A stretch of 64,000 nt of DNA, taken from Streptomyces griseoaurantiacus. Lineage in GTDB: Bacteria > Actinomycetota > Actinomycetes > Streptomycetales > Streptomycetaceae. The stretch lies in NCBI GenBank assembly GCA_014656015.1, contig BNBP01000026.1, positions 22,529-86,528 on the forward strand. The letters are read 5' to 3'. The translations under genes and the position numbers were made by a program. The notes beneath the pieces were generated by a model. The model saw only the letters and a program-made list of their open reading frames with translations. It had not been told where the DNA came from and ran no database searches. This document shows positions 16,036 through 23,486 of the stretch, piece after piece; the stretch's first letter is position 1; every line of letters starts with the position of its first letter.

Positions 16036-17016
16036 TCACCCGCGCCGCAGCGCCGCCACCTCCCGGCCCACCGCCCGGCAGCTGTCGACGAAGTCGCGCG
16101 CGGCACCGGCGGTGACGTCACCGGCCCCGTGCACGGCACGGTCGCGCAGCACGCGCAGCCGCTCGTAGACGTCCAGGGCGCCCGGCGAGAGCCCGACGGC
16201 GGCGAGCGCGAAGCCCATCTCGACGGTGCTCCCGGCCCGGGGCGGCGCGACGGGCCCGCCCTCGAGCACGTCCAGACACAACCGCTCCAGCGCGTTCCAC
16301 GCGGTGACGACGGCCCCCACGGGCGAGACCTCGCTCATCCCCCGCGCCTCCCGCAACTTCTCCTGCCAGGGCGCGCGGGACGAGCCCGGGGGCGACTGGT
16401 ACCCGTAGGACTGGGACTGCGCATAGGGCTGGGGCTGCTGCTGCCCGTAGAACGGGAACTGCGCGTAGGGCTGGGGCTGCCCGTACGGCTGCTGCGGCTG
16501 GTGGCCGGACGGCAGCGGCGGCGCGAGACGGAAGTCCTGGTCGTACCCCTGCCCCTGGTACCCGCCCCACGGCCCCGCGGGCTGCGGCACCGGCCTTTCG
16601 TCGGGCGGTGTCACAGGGGTCGCGGGCTCCTCGTCCCCCACCGGCTCGGCCTCCTCCGCGGTCTCCTCCAGGGCCGCGTCCCCGGCGTAGGCGCCCCCGG
16701 CGGACGCGTCCCCCACCGGTACGGGCTCGGGCTCCTCCCTCGGATACGGGGCCGGCCACTCGGCGGACGGCAGGGGAGGTCCGGGCAGTGGGGGTACGGG
16801 CAGGGCGGGCGGCGCCGCGTCGGCCGCGCCCTGCGCCTGGTCCAGCACCTCCCGCGCCTCCGCCGCGAACTCGATCGCACCGGCGGGCGTCTCCACCCGG
16901 GTCATCCGCGTCAGCGCCGCCCGCAACTGCGCCCGCAGGCTCCACACCAGGACCAGCGTGACCACCGGCCACACCAGCACCCGTACGTACTTCAGGACGA
17001 GCTCGGCTACCTCCAC
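16036..17016 (-). CDS. Membrane-anchored Pro/Gln/Tyr-rich protein with HEPN-like C-terminus
   Basis: The product has 326 residues with a GTG start at 17016. A single N-terminal membrane helix (VLVWPVVTLVLVWSLRAQL, about residues 11-30) is followed by a coiled segment, then a long acidic Pro-rich linker and a Tyr-Gln-Pro region (YGQPQPYAQ and related repeats). The last 110 residues form a helical domain with WNALERLCLDV and YERLRVLRDRAVHG. The R-x4-H pattern there (RDRAVH) is the mark of HEPN domains or of DUF4145-like relatives. No catalytic role is shown. It is preceded by 130 bases shared with a divergent acetyltransferase gene. Confidence 0.75.
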   Translation of the reverse strand: MEVAELVLKYVRVLVWPVVTLVLVWSLRAQLRAALTRMTRVETPAGAIEFAAEAREVLDQAQGAADAAPPALPVPPLPGPPLPSAEWPAPYPREEPEPVPVGDASAGGAYAGDAALEETAEEAEPVGDEEPATPVTPPDERPVPQPAGPWGGYQGQGYDQDFRLAPPLPSGHQPQQPYGQPQPYAQFPFYGQQQPQPYAQSQSYGYQSPPGSSRAPWQEKLREARGMSEVSPVGAVVTAWNALERLCLDVLEGGPVAPPRAGSTVEMGFALAAVGLSPGALDVYERLRVLRDRAVHGAGDVTAGAARDFVDSCRAVGREVAALRRG

Positions 17017-17146
17017 CGCCCCATGGTGGCCCGTGCCACACCCCTCACGCCCCTCCACCAGCCGAAACCCGCCGGAAATCGTCACACTCGACGCGTACGC
17101 TACGCAGGCACACTTGCCTCCAATCGCACAGAAGACGACATCCCGC

Positions 17147-17623
17147 ATGCACATACGCCCCGTCCCCTTCGACCACCCCGACGCCGTCAAGCTCAACGAC
17201 GAGGTACAGGCCGAGTACGACCTGCGCTACGGCGACGGCGGTGACATGACCCCGCTCGACCCGGCCATGTTCGCCCCGCCCGGCGGCCTGTACCTGATCG
17301 CGTACGACGAGCGCGACCGTCCCGTCGCGACCGGCGGCTGGCGCACCCAGGACGCCAACGACGAGGGCTACGAGAACGGGGACGCCGAACTCAAGCGGAT
17401 GTTCGTGGTGGCCGAGGCACGCGGCCGCGGCCTCGCCCGCCGCATCCTCGCCCGGCTCGAGGACGACGCCCGCGCGGCGGGCCGCACCCGCATGGTCCTG
17501 GAAACCGGCACCAAGCAGCCCGAGGCGATCGCCCTCTACACCTCCAGCGGCTACGCGCCCTGCGCCAAGTTCGGCCTCTACCGCGACTACGAGGACAGCC
17601 GCTGCTACGCGAAGCCGCTGTAG
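17147..17623 (+). CDS. GNAT family N-acetyltransferase
   Basis: The 158-residue protein has the GNAT core: GGWRTQD strand, ELKRMFVVAEARGRGLARRI (motif A, with the Q/RxxGxG/A-like acetyl-CoA loop) and EAIALYTSSGYAPC (motif B, GY near the end). ATG at 17147 opens the domain directly. The acceptor substrate is unknown. It is transcribed alone before the toxin-antitoxin-like pair. Confidence 0.9.
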   Translation: MHIRPVPFDHPDAVKLNDEVQAEYDLRYGDGGDMTPLDPAMFAPPGGLYLIAYDERDRPVATGGWRTQDANDEGYENGDAELKRMFVVAEARGRGLARRILARLEDDARAAGRTRMVLETGTKQPEAIALYTSSGYAPCAKFGLYRDYEDSRCYAKPL

Positions 17624-17701
17624 TCCCCGACGGCTCCCGCCTCCTCGGCCCACCCTTTCGAGCGATGGCGGGGAGCGAAATTTCGAAGTAGTTTCAAAGT
17701 C

Positions 17702-18181
17702 ATGGCTACTGAGAACGCCGCGGTGAACTTCTCCGAGCTGGTCAACAAGAACAAGCAGACACTTGCCCGGCTGCGGGAATCGCCGCGACTGCTTCTGCAC
17801 CGCAGAGACGGTGAGGACCTGGTCCTCACCACGGCGGCACGCGCCGAGCAGGACCAGACCGTGGTGTCGGCCGCCACGCGGATGCTCTCCGCGATGGCGC
17901 GCCGAGAGCCCGGCAGCACGGAGCTGCTCCTCGACATACTGCCGGACGCCTTCCCCTGGGTCCGTTTCCTGCCCGAGTCCGACCTCCACGCCTTCGCCGT
18001 CGAACTGGTCGACACCATGCGCGGCGCCGACTCGCTCGGCAACAGCGCGTCCGTCGCCCAACTCCTGATCGCCTGGCAGCACACGGCCGAGGTCCACTCC
18101 GACCCGGCACTGCTGGCCGCACTGACCAGCGACCACGGCGAGGACTACGGCCCGGCCCCGGATCCACGGGGCGTCTCGTGA
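17702..18181 (+). CDS. Probable antitoxin of a type II toxin-antitoxin pair
   Basis: The 159-residue protein begins NFSELVNKNKQTLARLRESPRLLLHRRDGEDLVL, the Phd/YefM-like pattern in which a short sheet-helix binds DNA and the following segment wraps the toxin. The C-terminal 100 residues are a helical extension not present in ordinary Phd proteins (usually about 80 residues). Its stop overlaps the next start in GTGA, as in most such pairs. The 60 bases before it are less GC-rich (GCGAAATTTCGAAGTAG), a likely autoregulated promoter. Confidence 0.65.
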   Translation: MATENAAVNFSELVNKNKQTLARLRESPRLLLHRRDGEDLVLTTAARAEQDQTVVSAATRMLSAMARREPGSTELLLDILPDAFPWVRFLPESDLHAFAVELVDTMRGADSLGNSASVAQLLIAWQHTAEVHSDPALLAALTSDHGEDYGPAPDPRGVS

Positions 18182-18543
18182 CCACAGGTCGCGGCGACCG
18201 CGCCGCACCACCGGCACCGGCACCGGCAGGCCACTGGGAAGTCCGCTTCGCGGACGCGGCCTCGGCCAAAGGCTGGGAAAGCCTCGCCCAACAGGCCCGG
18301 GAGAACACCTACCGCGCCTGGACCACCATGCGCACGGATCCCCGGCCGACCACGGAGACGCCCCGGCACCACCGGCTCAAGGGTGGTCTCGCGCATGGCA
18401 CCCACCGGGGACAGACCTGTGAGCAGTGGCAGATCGAGGTGACCGGCGGCGGCCGCATCTGGTACCTCGCGGACACCTCCCGCGGCACCTGCTGGATCAC
18501 CTTCGCGGGGACGGGGCACCCCCGGGCCACGGACCGACACTGA
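18178..18543 (+). CDS. Probable toxin partner (RelE/ParE-like fold suspected)
   Basis: The 121-residue basic protein starts with GTG overlapping the upstream stop. The pattern VRFADAASAKGWESLAQQA, then HRLKGGL, EQWQIEVTGGGRIWYLAD and TCWITFAGTGHPRATD resembles small actinobacterial proteins annotated as putative toxins: helix pair, then antiparallel strands with a conserved His-Arg-Leu-Lys and an aromatic-rich end. An RNase activity of the RelE type is possible but no active site can be proven from sequence. A strong terminator follows at once, so the two genes form a closed unit. Confidence 0.6.
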   Translation: MTTGRGDRAAPPAPAPAGHWEVRFADAASAKGWESLAQQARENTYRAWTTMRTDPRPTTETPRHHRLKGGLAHGTHRGQTCEQWQIEVTGGGRIWYLADTSRGTCWITFAGTGHPRATDRH

Positions 18544-18561
18544 GGACCGATCACCACACGT

Positions 18562-18596
18562 CAAAGCCCCGGTCGGGAAACCCGACCGGGGCTTTG
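18562..18596. terminator. Bidirectional terminator
   Basis: CAAAGCCCCGGTCGGG-AAA-CCCGACCGGGGCTTTG is a perfect 16-bp stem. It lies between the end of the toxin-like gene and the 3' end of tRNA-Ala. Confidence 0.88.
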
Positions 18597-18603
18597 AGCT
18601 GCG

Positions 18604-18677
18604 TGGACCTGAGGGGATTTGAACCCCTGGCCCCCTCGATGCGAACGAGGTGCGCTACCGGACTGCGCCACAGGCCC
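18604..18677 (-). tRNA. tRNA-Ala (anticodon CGC)
   Basis: The minus strand folds as a 74-base cloverleaf: acceptor GGGCCTG paired with CAGGTCC, D-arm with TGGCGCAGTCCGGTAGCGCA, anticodon stem CTCGT/ATCGAG region with loop containing CGC, and T-arm AGGGGTTCAAATCCCCT. The CCA end is not encoded. It stands alone. Confidence 0.93.
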
Positions 18678-18759
18678 TTGCAACGAGTGAAACTCTAGCA
18701 TCCCCGTCCGGGTGCTTGGTAATCCGTTCCCCGGCAGGTCAGCCGAGGCGCGGCGGGTC

Positions 18760-20043
18760 TCATTCGTTGGCGGCGCGGGGGCGGTCGCCGTCCTCGTACT
18801 GGTCGAAGAGGGGGGTCCGGCCGCGGCCGCGGGAGCGGCGGGCCGAGGCGGCGCGGCGGGCGTCGCTGCGGTCGGAGCCGCCCTCGGGCTTCTCCTCCGC
18901 CGGGCCGGCGGAGGACTCCTCGCGGGCGGCGCGCTCGCGGGTCTCGCGCGGGCGTCCGCCGGCGGCGTGGTCCGTGCCGGTCTCGGGGTCGGCCGCGCTG
19001 GAGCGGGCCGCGCTCCAGGTGTCCGGGGCGGACAGGTCGACGTGCGGCGTGGCACGGGGGGCGACCGGCGCGGTGACGTAGGTCGGCAGGGGCACCGGGA
19101 CCGGGTCCCAGCTCTCGCCCTGGCCGGGCCGGCGCTGCCGTTCGCGCTGCTGGTCGACCCACTCCGCGTGGTCGGTCTGCTCGACGAGCGCGCGGCGGTC
19201 GGCGGCGAGCGCGGAGAGTCCGGGGTCCGTGGCGGGTTCGGGGCTGTCCTCCGGTTCGTCGCTGTCGGCGGCCACGGTGGCCGGGCGCTGCCGGGGCCGG
19301 CGCTCGCGCAGCCGCTGGGCGGCGACCTCGGCGCGCTGCCGGTCCATCTGGTAGGCGAACCGCTTGCGCTCCTGGGCCCGCAGATGGGCGATGTACCCGC
19401 TGAGCAGCACGGCCGGGGCCGCGGGCGCCCACAGGAAGGCGAGTCCGCCCACGGCGGCGACGACCGCTCCGACGGTGAAGGCGAGGAACAGCATCACGGT
19501 CGTGCGGCGCCGGCGGGCGAGCACCTTGGAGCGCCGGGCCCGCGCGAGGGCCTCCGCCGACTGCGGCCGCCGGGCCGCCGGGACGGAGCGGGCGGGCGCC
19601 TTGGCGGCCTGCTGCCGCTCGGGCTGCCGTTCGGGGGCGTCGTGCTGCGACCGGGCGGCCGGGACACCCGGGGCCTCGCTCCCCGAGGGCGCGGGCTGGG
19701 CGGCCTTCTGGGAGGGCACCGGCGCGGACCGCTGCGGTGCGGGGGCGATCCGGGTGTGCGTCGCCTGACCGGCCGGGGGCATGGCGAAGGCCCGGACGTC
19801 CACCGATGCGGTGACGTCGTCCGGGTCGGCGTCGCGCTCCGACTCGTCGGCGGAGCGGGCGCGCAGGTCCCTGGCGTACCGGCGCTCCATCCCCGCCCGT
19901 CCGGAAAGCAGCCGGATGGCGGTGCTGAAGCGTTCCGTCGGACGGGCCTCGTTCAGCTCGTCCTGCCTACGGAGCCACATCGGCACCAAGTAGGCGGCCC
20001 AGGCCCCGACAATGACTGCGTAGATGAGGCCGCTGCTGCTCAC
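18760..20043 (-). CDS. glpR: GlpR-like membrane receptor of the gephyrin-like protein Glp
   Basis: The 427-residue protein (GTG at 20043 giving VSSSGLIYAVIVGAWAAYL) has an N-terminal membrane helix, the conserved cytoplasmic segment PMWLRRQDELNEARPTERFS, a disordered stretch rich in Ala/Pro/Gln, a second hydrophobic hairpin (MLFLAFTVGAVVAAVGGLAF, then a further helix) and a long charged tail. In Corynebacterium glutamicum the gene two places from glp encodes GlpR, the membrane partner of the MoeA-like protein Glp, which binds FtsZ. The order galU-glp-(moaC-mog)-rimJ-glpR here matches. ATG at 20076 would add 11 residues. Function in Streptomyces is inferred. Confidence 0.8.
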   Translation of the reverse strand: MSSSGLIYAVIVGAWAAYLVPMWLRRQDELNEARPTERFSTAIRLLSGRAGMERRYARDLRARSADESERDADPDDVTASVDVRAFAMPPAGQATHTRIAPAPQRSAPVPSQKAAQPAPSGSEAPGVPAARSQHDAPERQPERQQAAKAPARSVPAARRPQSAEALARARRSKVLARRRRTTVMLFLAFTVGAVVAAVGGLAFLWAPAAPAVLLSGYIAHLRAQERKRFAYQMDRQRAEVAAQRLRERRPRQRPATVAADSDEPEDSPEPATDPGLSALAADRRALVEQTDHAEWVDQQRERQRRPGQGESWDPVPVPLPTYVTAPVAPRATPHVDLSAPDTWSAARSSAADPETGTDHAAGGRPRETRERAAREESSAGPAEEKPEGGSDRSDARRAASARRSRGRGRTPLFDQYEDGDRPRAANE

Positions 20044-20100
20044 GCTCACACGGTAGAGGGGTTTGCGTGAGGCCATCCGCCAATTGAGCCGGTGTGTCGC

Positions 20101-20197
20101 ACGATCTGGCTGATATTTCGAGCTTTTTTTGTGATCGATGCAGTCACAAGCCCGATCACTCCGGGATTTAATTCGAACACATTTCTTATTTGCGGTT
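20101..20197. promoter_or_regulatory. AT-rich control region upstream of glpR
   Basis: About 90 bases are much richer in A/T than the surroundings. They include a run of seven T at about 20124-20130 and the inverted arms GTGATC (20131-20136) and GATCAC (20154-20159). The region lies between the rimJ stop and the glpR start and probably holds the glpR promoter. On the minus strand the hairpin is followed by A, not T, so it is not a terminator for rimJ. Confidence 0.45.
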
Positions 20198-20821
20198 TCA
20201 GCCGGCCGCCTCGGCCCGTCGGCGGCGCCAGCGGGTGAGCAGTCCTTCGGGGACCTCCTCCGCGGTCAGCGCGAAGACGAGGTGGTCGCGCCAGGCGCCG
20301 TCGATGTGGAGATAACGCGGGCGCAGCCCTTCGTCGCGGAATCCGAGTTTCTCCACCACGCGCCGGCTCGGCCGGTTCTCCGGGCGAATGCAGACCTCGA
20401 CCCGGTGCAGTCCGACGGTGCGGAAGCAGTGGTCCACGACGAGGGCGACGGCCGTCGGCATCACCCCTCGGCCCGCGACCGCCTCGTCCACCCAGTAGCC
20501 GACGTGCCCCGAGCACATCGAGCCCCAGGTGATTCCGGCCACCGTCAACTGGCCGACCAGGCGGCCCTGGTACTCGATGACGAAGGGCAGCATCCGGCCG
20601 GCGTTCGCCTCGGAGCGCAGGTGCCGGACCATCTGACGGTAGGTGGGGCGGTGGACGATCGGGCCGCTGGGCGTGGGCGGCGGGATCGTGGCCTCCCAGG
20701 GCCGCAGCCAGTCGCGGTTGCGCCGGTTGACCTCGCGCCAGGCGCGCTGGTCGCGCATTCTTATCGGCCTCAGGACGACGTCGCCGTCCGTCAGTTCGAC
20801 GGGCCACGAGGGGGTGTTCAG
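20198..20821 (-). CDS. rimJ: RimJ/RimL-type GNAT acetyltransferase
   Basis: The 207-residue protein resembles ribosomal-protein N-terminal acetyltransferases: VELTDGDVVLRPIRMRDQRAW, RDWLRPWEAT, GYWVDEAVAGRGVMPTAVAL (acetyl-CoA loop), LHRVEVCIRPENRPSRRVVEKLGF. The first 20 residues are conserved in the family but contain no ATG, GTG or TTG codon. The best start is a CTG at 20821, which overlaps the mog stop as CTGA; the first ATG (20758) would remove the first beta-strand. It is part of the galU-glp-moaC-mog-rimJ block. Its substrate is unproven; in Corynebacterium the gene sits between glp and glpR. Confidence 0.85.
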   Translation of the reverse strand: MNTPSWPVELTDGDVVLRPIRMRDQRAWREVNRRNRDWLRPWEATIPPPTPSGPIVHRPTYRQMVRHLRSEANAGRMLPFVIEYQGRLVGQLTVAGITWGSMCSGHVGYWVDEAVAGRGVMPTAVALVVDHCFRTVGLHRVEVCIRPENRPSRRVVEKLGFRDEGLRPRYLHIDGAWRDHLVFALTAEEVPEGLLTRWRRRRAEAAG

Positions 20822-21471
20822 CGCGCACCCCCGGTGCTCGGTCCGGCGTGCCCGCCCGCGTGGCCGTGGTCGTGGACGTGCCCGCCCGCGTGGCCGTGGA
20901 CGTGCCCGCCGGCGTGGGCCTGGACCTGGTCGCCCGCGTGGGCCTGGACGTGGTCGCCGCCGCGGAGTTGGTCCACCGCGTGTCTCAGCAGGGGTTCGAG
21001 GACCGCGAGGCCGTCCTTCACCCCGCCGGTGGAACCCGGCAGGTTGACGATCAGGGTGCTGCCCGCCACGCCGGCCAGGCCCCGGGAGAGGGCGGCGGTG
21101 GGGACCTTCTCGCGGCCGTACGCGCGGATGGCCTCGGCGATGCCGGGGACCTCGCGGTCGAGCACCGCGCGGGTGGCCTCGGGGGTGCGGTCGGTGGGCG
21201 AGATGCCCGTGCCGCCGGTGGTGACGATCACGTCGTAGCCCGCCTTCGTCCCGGCGCGCAGGGCGGCTTCGACGGGGTCGCCGTCGGGGACGACCCGCGG
21301 GCCCTCGACGGCGAAGCCGAAGCGGCGCAGGCCCTCCGCGATCAGCGGGCCGCCCCTGTCCTCGTAGACCCCGGCGGCGGCCCGGTTGGAGGCGGTCACG
21401 ACCAGCGCGCGGTACGGCGCGCCGCCCGGTGCGGCCCCGGATGCGGTGCCCGGTGCGGCCCCGGGTCTCAT
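20818..21471 (-). CDS. mog: MogA/MoaB-type molybdopterin adenylyltransferase with His-rich tail
   Basis: The 217-residue protein activates molybdopterin with ATP before metal insertion. Core motifs are ALVVTASNRAAAGVYEDRGG, VTTGGTGISPTDRTPEA and IVNLPGSTGGVKDGL. After about residue 175 comes a tail of about 40 residues built from HAGGHVHGH-like repeats with about a dozen His, absent from the canonical enzyme, which could bind Ni, Zn or Co. The ATG at 21471 overlaps the moaC stop as ATGA, so the two are coupled. The overlap with rimJ follows. Confidence 0.9.
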   Translation of the reverse strand: MRPGAAPGTASGAAPGGAPYRALVVTASNRAAAGVYEDRGGPLIAEGLRRFGFAVEGPRVVPDGDPVEAALRAGTKAGYDVIVTTGGTGISPTDRTPEATRAVLDREVPGIAEAIRAYGREKVPTAALSRGLAGVAGSTLIVNLPGSTGGVKDGLAVLEPLLRHAVDQLRGGDHVQAHAGDQVQAHAGGHVHGHAGGHVHDHGHAGGHAGPSTGGAR

Positions 21472-21947
21472 GAGCGGCTCCAGTCGCCCGAGGCGCCGCC
21501 CGTCTTCTCCTCGACCCGTACGTCCGTGATGACCGCCCCCTTGTCGACCGCCTTGACCATGTCGATCACGGTGAGCGCGGCGACGGAGACCGCGGTGAGG
21601 GCCTCCATCTCGACGCCCGTGCGGTCCGTGGTGCGCACCGCGGCCCGGATCTCCACGGCGTCGTCCGCGACCGACAGGTCCAGCTCGACGCCCGACACCG
21701 ACAAGGGGTGGCACAGCGGGATGAGGTCCGGGGTGCGCTTGGCGCCCATGATGCCCGCGATGCGGGCGGTCGCGAGCGCGTCGCCCTTGGGCATCCCCTC
21801 CCCCCGCAGGAGTTCGACCACCCGCGGGGAGACCAGCACACGGCCGGTGGCGCGGGCGGTGCGCTCGGTGACGGCCTTGCCCGAGACGTCGACCATGCGG
21901 GCGGCGCCCGCGTCGTCGAGGTGCGTCAATCGGTCCTGCGTGCTCAT
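21468..21947 (-). CDS. moaC: Cyclic pyranopterin monophosphate synthase MoaC
   Basis: The 159-residue protein works with MoaA to form cyclic pyranopterin monophosphate, the first molybdenum-cofactor precursor. Motifs present are LTHLDDAGAARMVDVSGK, GDALATARIAGIMGAKRT, LIPLCHPL (substrate-binding) and VEMEALTAVSVAALTVIDM with MVKAVDKGA near the end containing the catalytic Lys. ATG at 21947 gives the standard length. No moaA is in the window. The gene is 165 bases downstream of glp. Confidence 0.95.
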   Translation of the reverse strand: MSTQDRLTHLDDAGAARMVDVSGKAVTERTARATGRVLVSPRVVELLRGEGMPKGDALATARIAGIMGAKRTPDLIPLCHPLSVSGVELDLSVADDAVEIRAAVRTTDRTGVEMEALTAVSVAALTVIDMVKAVDKGAVITDVRVEEKTGGASGDWSRS

Positions 21948-22112
21948 GTGGTGTGCGCTCCCGGTCACGGCCCGGGGTCGGGCGCCCGGGCCTGTGTGCA
22001 GCGACACGCTACCGCCAACCGGCGCCGGGCGGCCGGACGGGAGCCCCCGCATCGGGGCCGGCGGCACCCCCCGCGGGGACCGCCGGCCACCGCCGGCCGT
22101 GCCTGTGGCCCG

Positions 22113-23486
22113 TCAGCCGAGCAGCACGACCTCGACCTCCGTGCCGGGCTCCACGAACTCCACGTCCTCCGGAACGACGATCAGGGCGTCGGCGTGCGCG
22201 AGGGCCGCGACGAGGTGCGAGGAGGCCCCGCCGACGGGGGCCACCTCGCCCTCGGCGTACCGGCCGCGCAGGAACTGGCGGCGGCCCGCGGGCGAGGTCA
22301 GCGCCTTCTCGGCGGTGAGGACGGCGCGGAGGGTGGGCCGGTGCACGTCCTCCAGGCCCATCAGGGCACGGATCGCGGGCCGGACGAACAACTCGAAGGA
22401 GACGTACGAGGAGACGGGGTTGCCCGGGAGGGCGAGCAGCGGGATGTGGTCGGGGCCGACGACGCCGAAGCCCTGGGGCTTGCCGGGCTGCATGGCGAGC
22501 CTGCGGAAGTCGACACCGGGCCCGGCCGGCGTCTCCTCCCTGTGCTCGGTGTGCTCGTCGGCCTCGGGGTCCCCGGCGACCTCCGCTCCGCAGACGGAGG
22601 ACAGCGCCTCCTTGACGACGTCGTACGCCCCGACGCTCACCCCGCCGGTGGTGACGACCAGGTCGGCGCGGACCAACTGGTCCTCGATCGTGGCGCGCAG
22701 GATGTCGGCGTCATCGGTGACGGCGCCGACCCGGTAGGCGATCGCCCCGGCGTCCCGGGCGGCGGCGGTGAGGGCGAAGCTGTTGGAGTCGTAGATCTGG
22801 CCGGGGCGCAGTTCGCCGCCGGGCTGGACCAGTTCGCTGCCGGTGGAGATGACCACCACGCGGGGGCGCGGGCGCACCCGTACGGAGGCGTGGCCGACGG
22901 CGGCGAGCAGGGCGATCTGGGAGGGGCCGAGGATCGTGCCGGCCTCCAGGGCGCGCTCGCCCGCCGTGGTGTCGCTGCCCTTGGCGCGCACGTGCGCGCG
23001 GGCCTCGGCGGGGCGGTGGACGAGGACCTGCCCCGAGGCGCCCTCGGGGGCGGCGCTGTGGGCGGTCATCCTGCTGACCGGGCCGCCGCCGAGACCGCCG
23101 TCGGTCCACTCCACGGGGACGACGGTCTCCGCGCCGGGCGGCAGCGGGGCGCCGGTCATGATGCGGGCGGCCTGCCCGGGGCCCACGTGCGGCGGGTCCC
23201 CGGCGCCGGCCGCGACGTCCCCGACGACCGTCAGGGCGGCCGGGAACTCCTCGCTCGCGCCCGCGACGTCCGCGACCCGCACCGCGTAGCCGTCCATGGA
23301 GCTGTTGTCGAACGGCGGCAGCGACACCGGCACCATCACGTCCTCGACGAGGACGCAGCCCTGGGCGTCGAGGAGTTGCAGCTCGATGGGTTCCAGGGGG
23401 CGGACGGTGGAGAGGACGTCCGAGAGGTGCTCGTCCACCGACCACAGGCGGTCCGGGTCCTCGGGGCGGGTCGCGGCGGCGTTCAC
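22113..23486 (-). CDS. glp: MoeA-type molybdotransferase, gephyrin-like Glp
   Basis: The 457-residue protein has the full MoeA fold: N-terminal domain with SVDEHLSDVLSTVRPLEP, the MDGYAVRVADV segment, TGAPLPPGAETVVP, the MPT-binding domain with TGSELVQPG, VTTGGVSVGAYD and LALPGNPVSSYV, and a C-terminal beta-barrel ending FVEPGTEVEVVLLG. It may insert molybdate into molybdopterin. In corynebacteria the paralogue directly after galU, called Glp, binds FtsZ and acts in division, and the neighbourhood here is the same. It starts with GTG in a four-base overlap with the galU stop. Confidence 0.9.
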   Translation of the reverse strand: MNAAATRPEDPDRLWSVDEHLSDVLSTVRPLEPIELQLLDAQGCVLVEDVMVPVSLPPFDNSSMDGYAVRVADVAGASEEFPAALTVVGDVAAGAGDPPHVGPGQAARIMTGAPLPPGAETVVPVEWTDGGLGGGPVSRMTAHSAAPEGASGQVLVHRPAEARAHVRAKGSDTTAGERALEAGTILGPSQIALLAAVGHASVRVRPRPRVVVISTGSELVQPGGELRPGQIYDSNSFALTAAARDAGAIAYRVGAVTDDADILRATIEDQLVRADLVVTTGGVSVGAYDVVKEALSSVCGAEVAGDPEADEHTEHREETPAGPGVDFRRLAMQPGKPQGFGVVGPDHIPLLALPGNPVSSYVSFELFVRPAIRALMGLEDVHRPTLRAVLTAEKALTSPAGRRQFLRGRYAEGEVAPVGGASSHLVAALAHADALIVVPEDVEFVEPGTEVEVVLLG

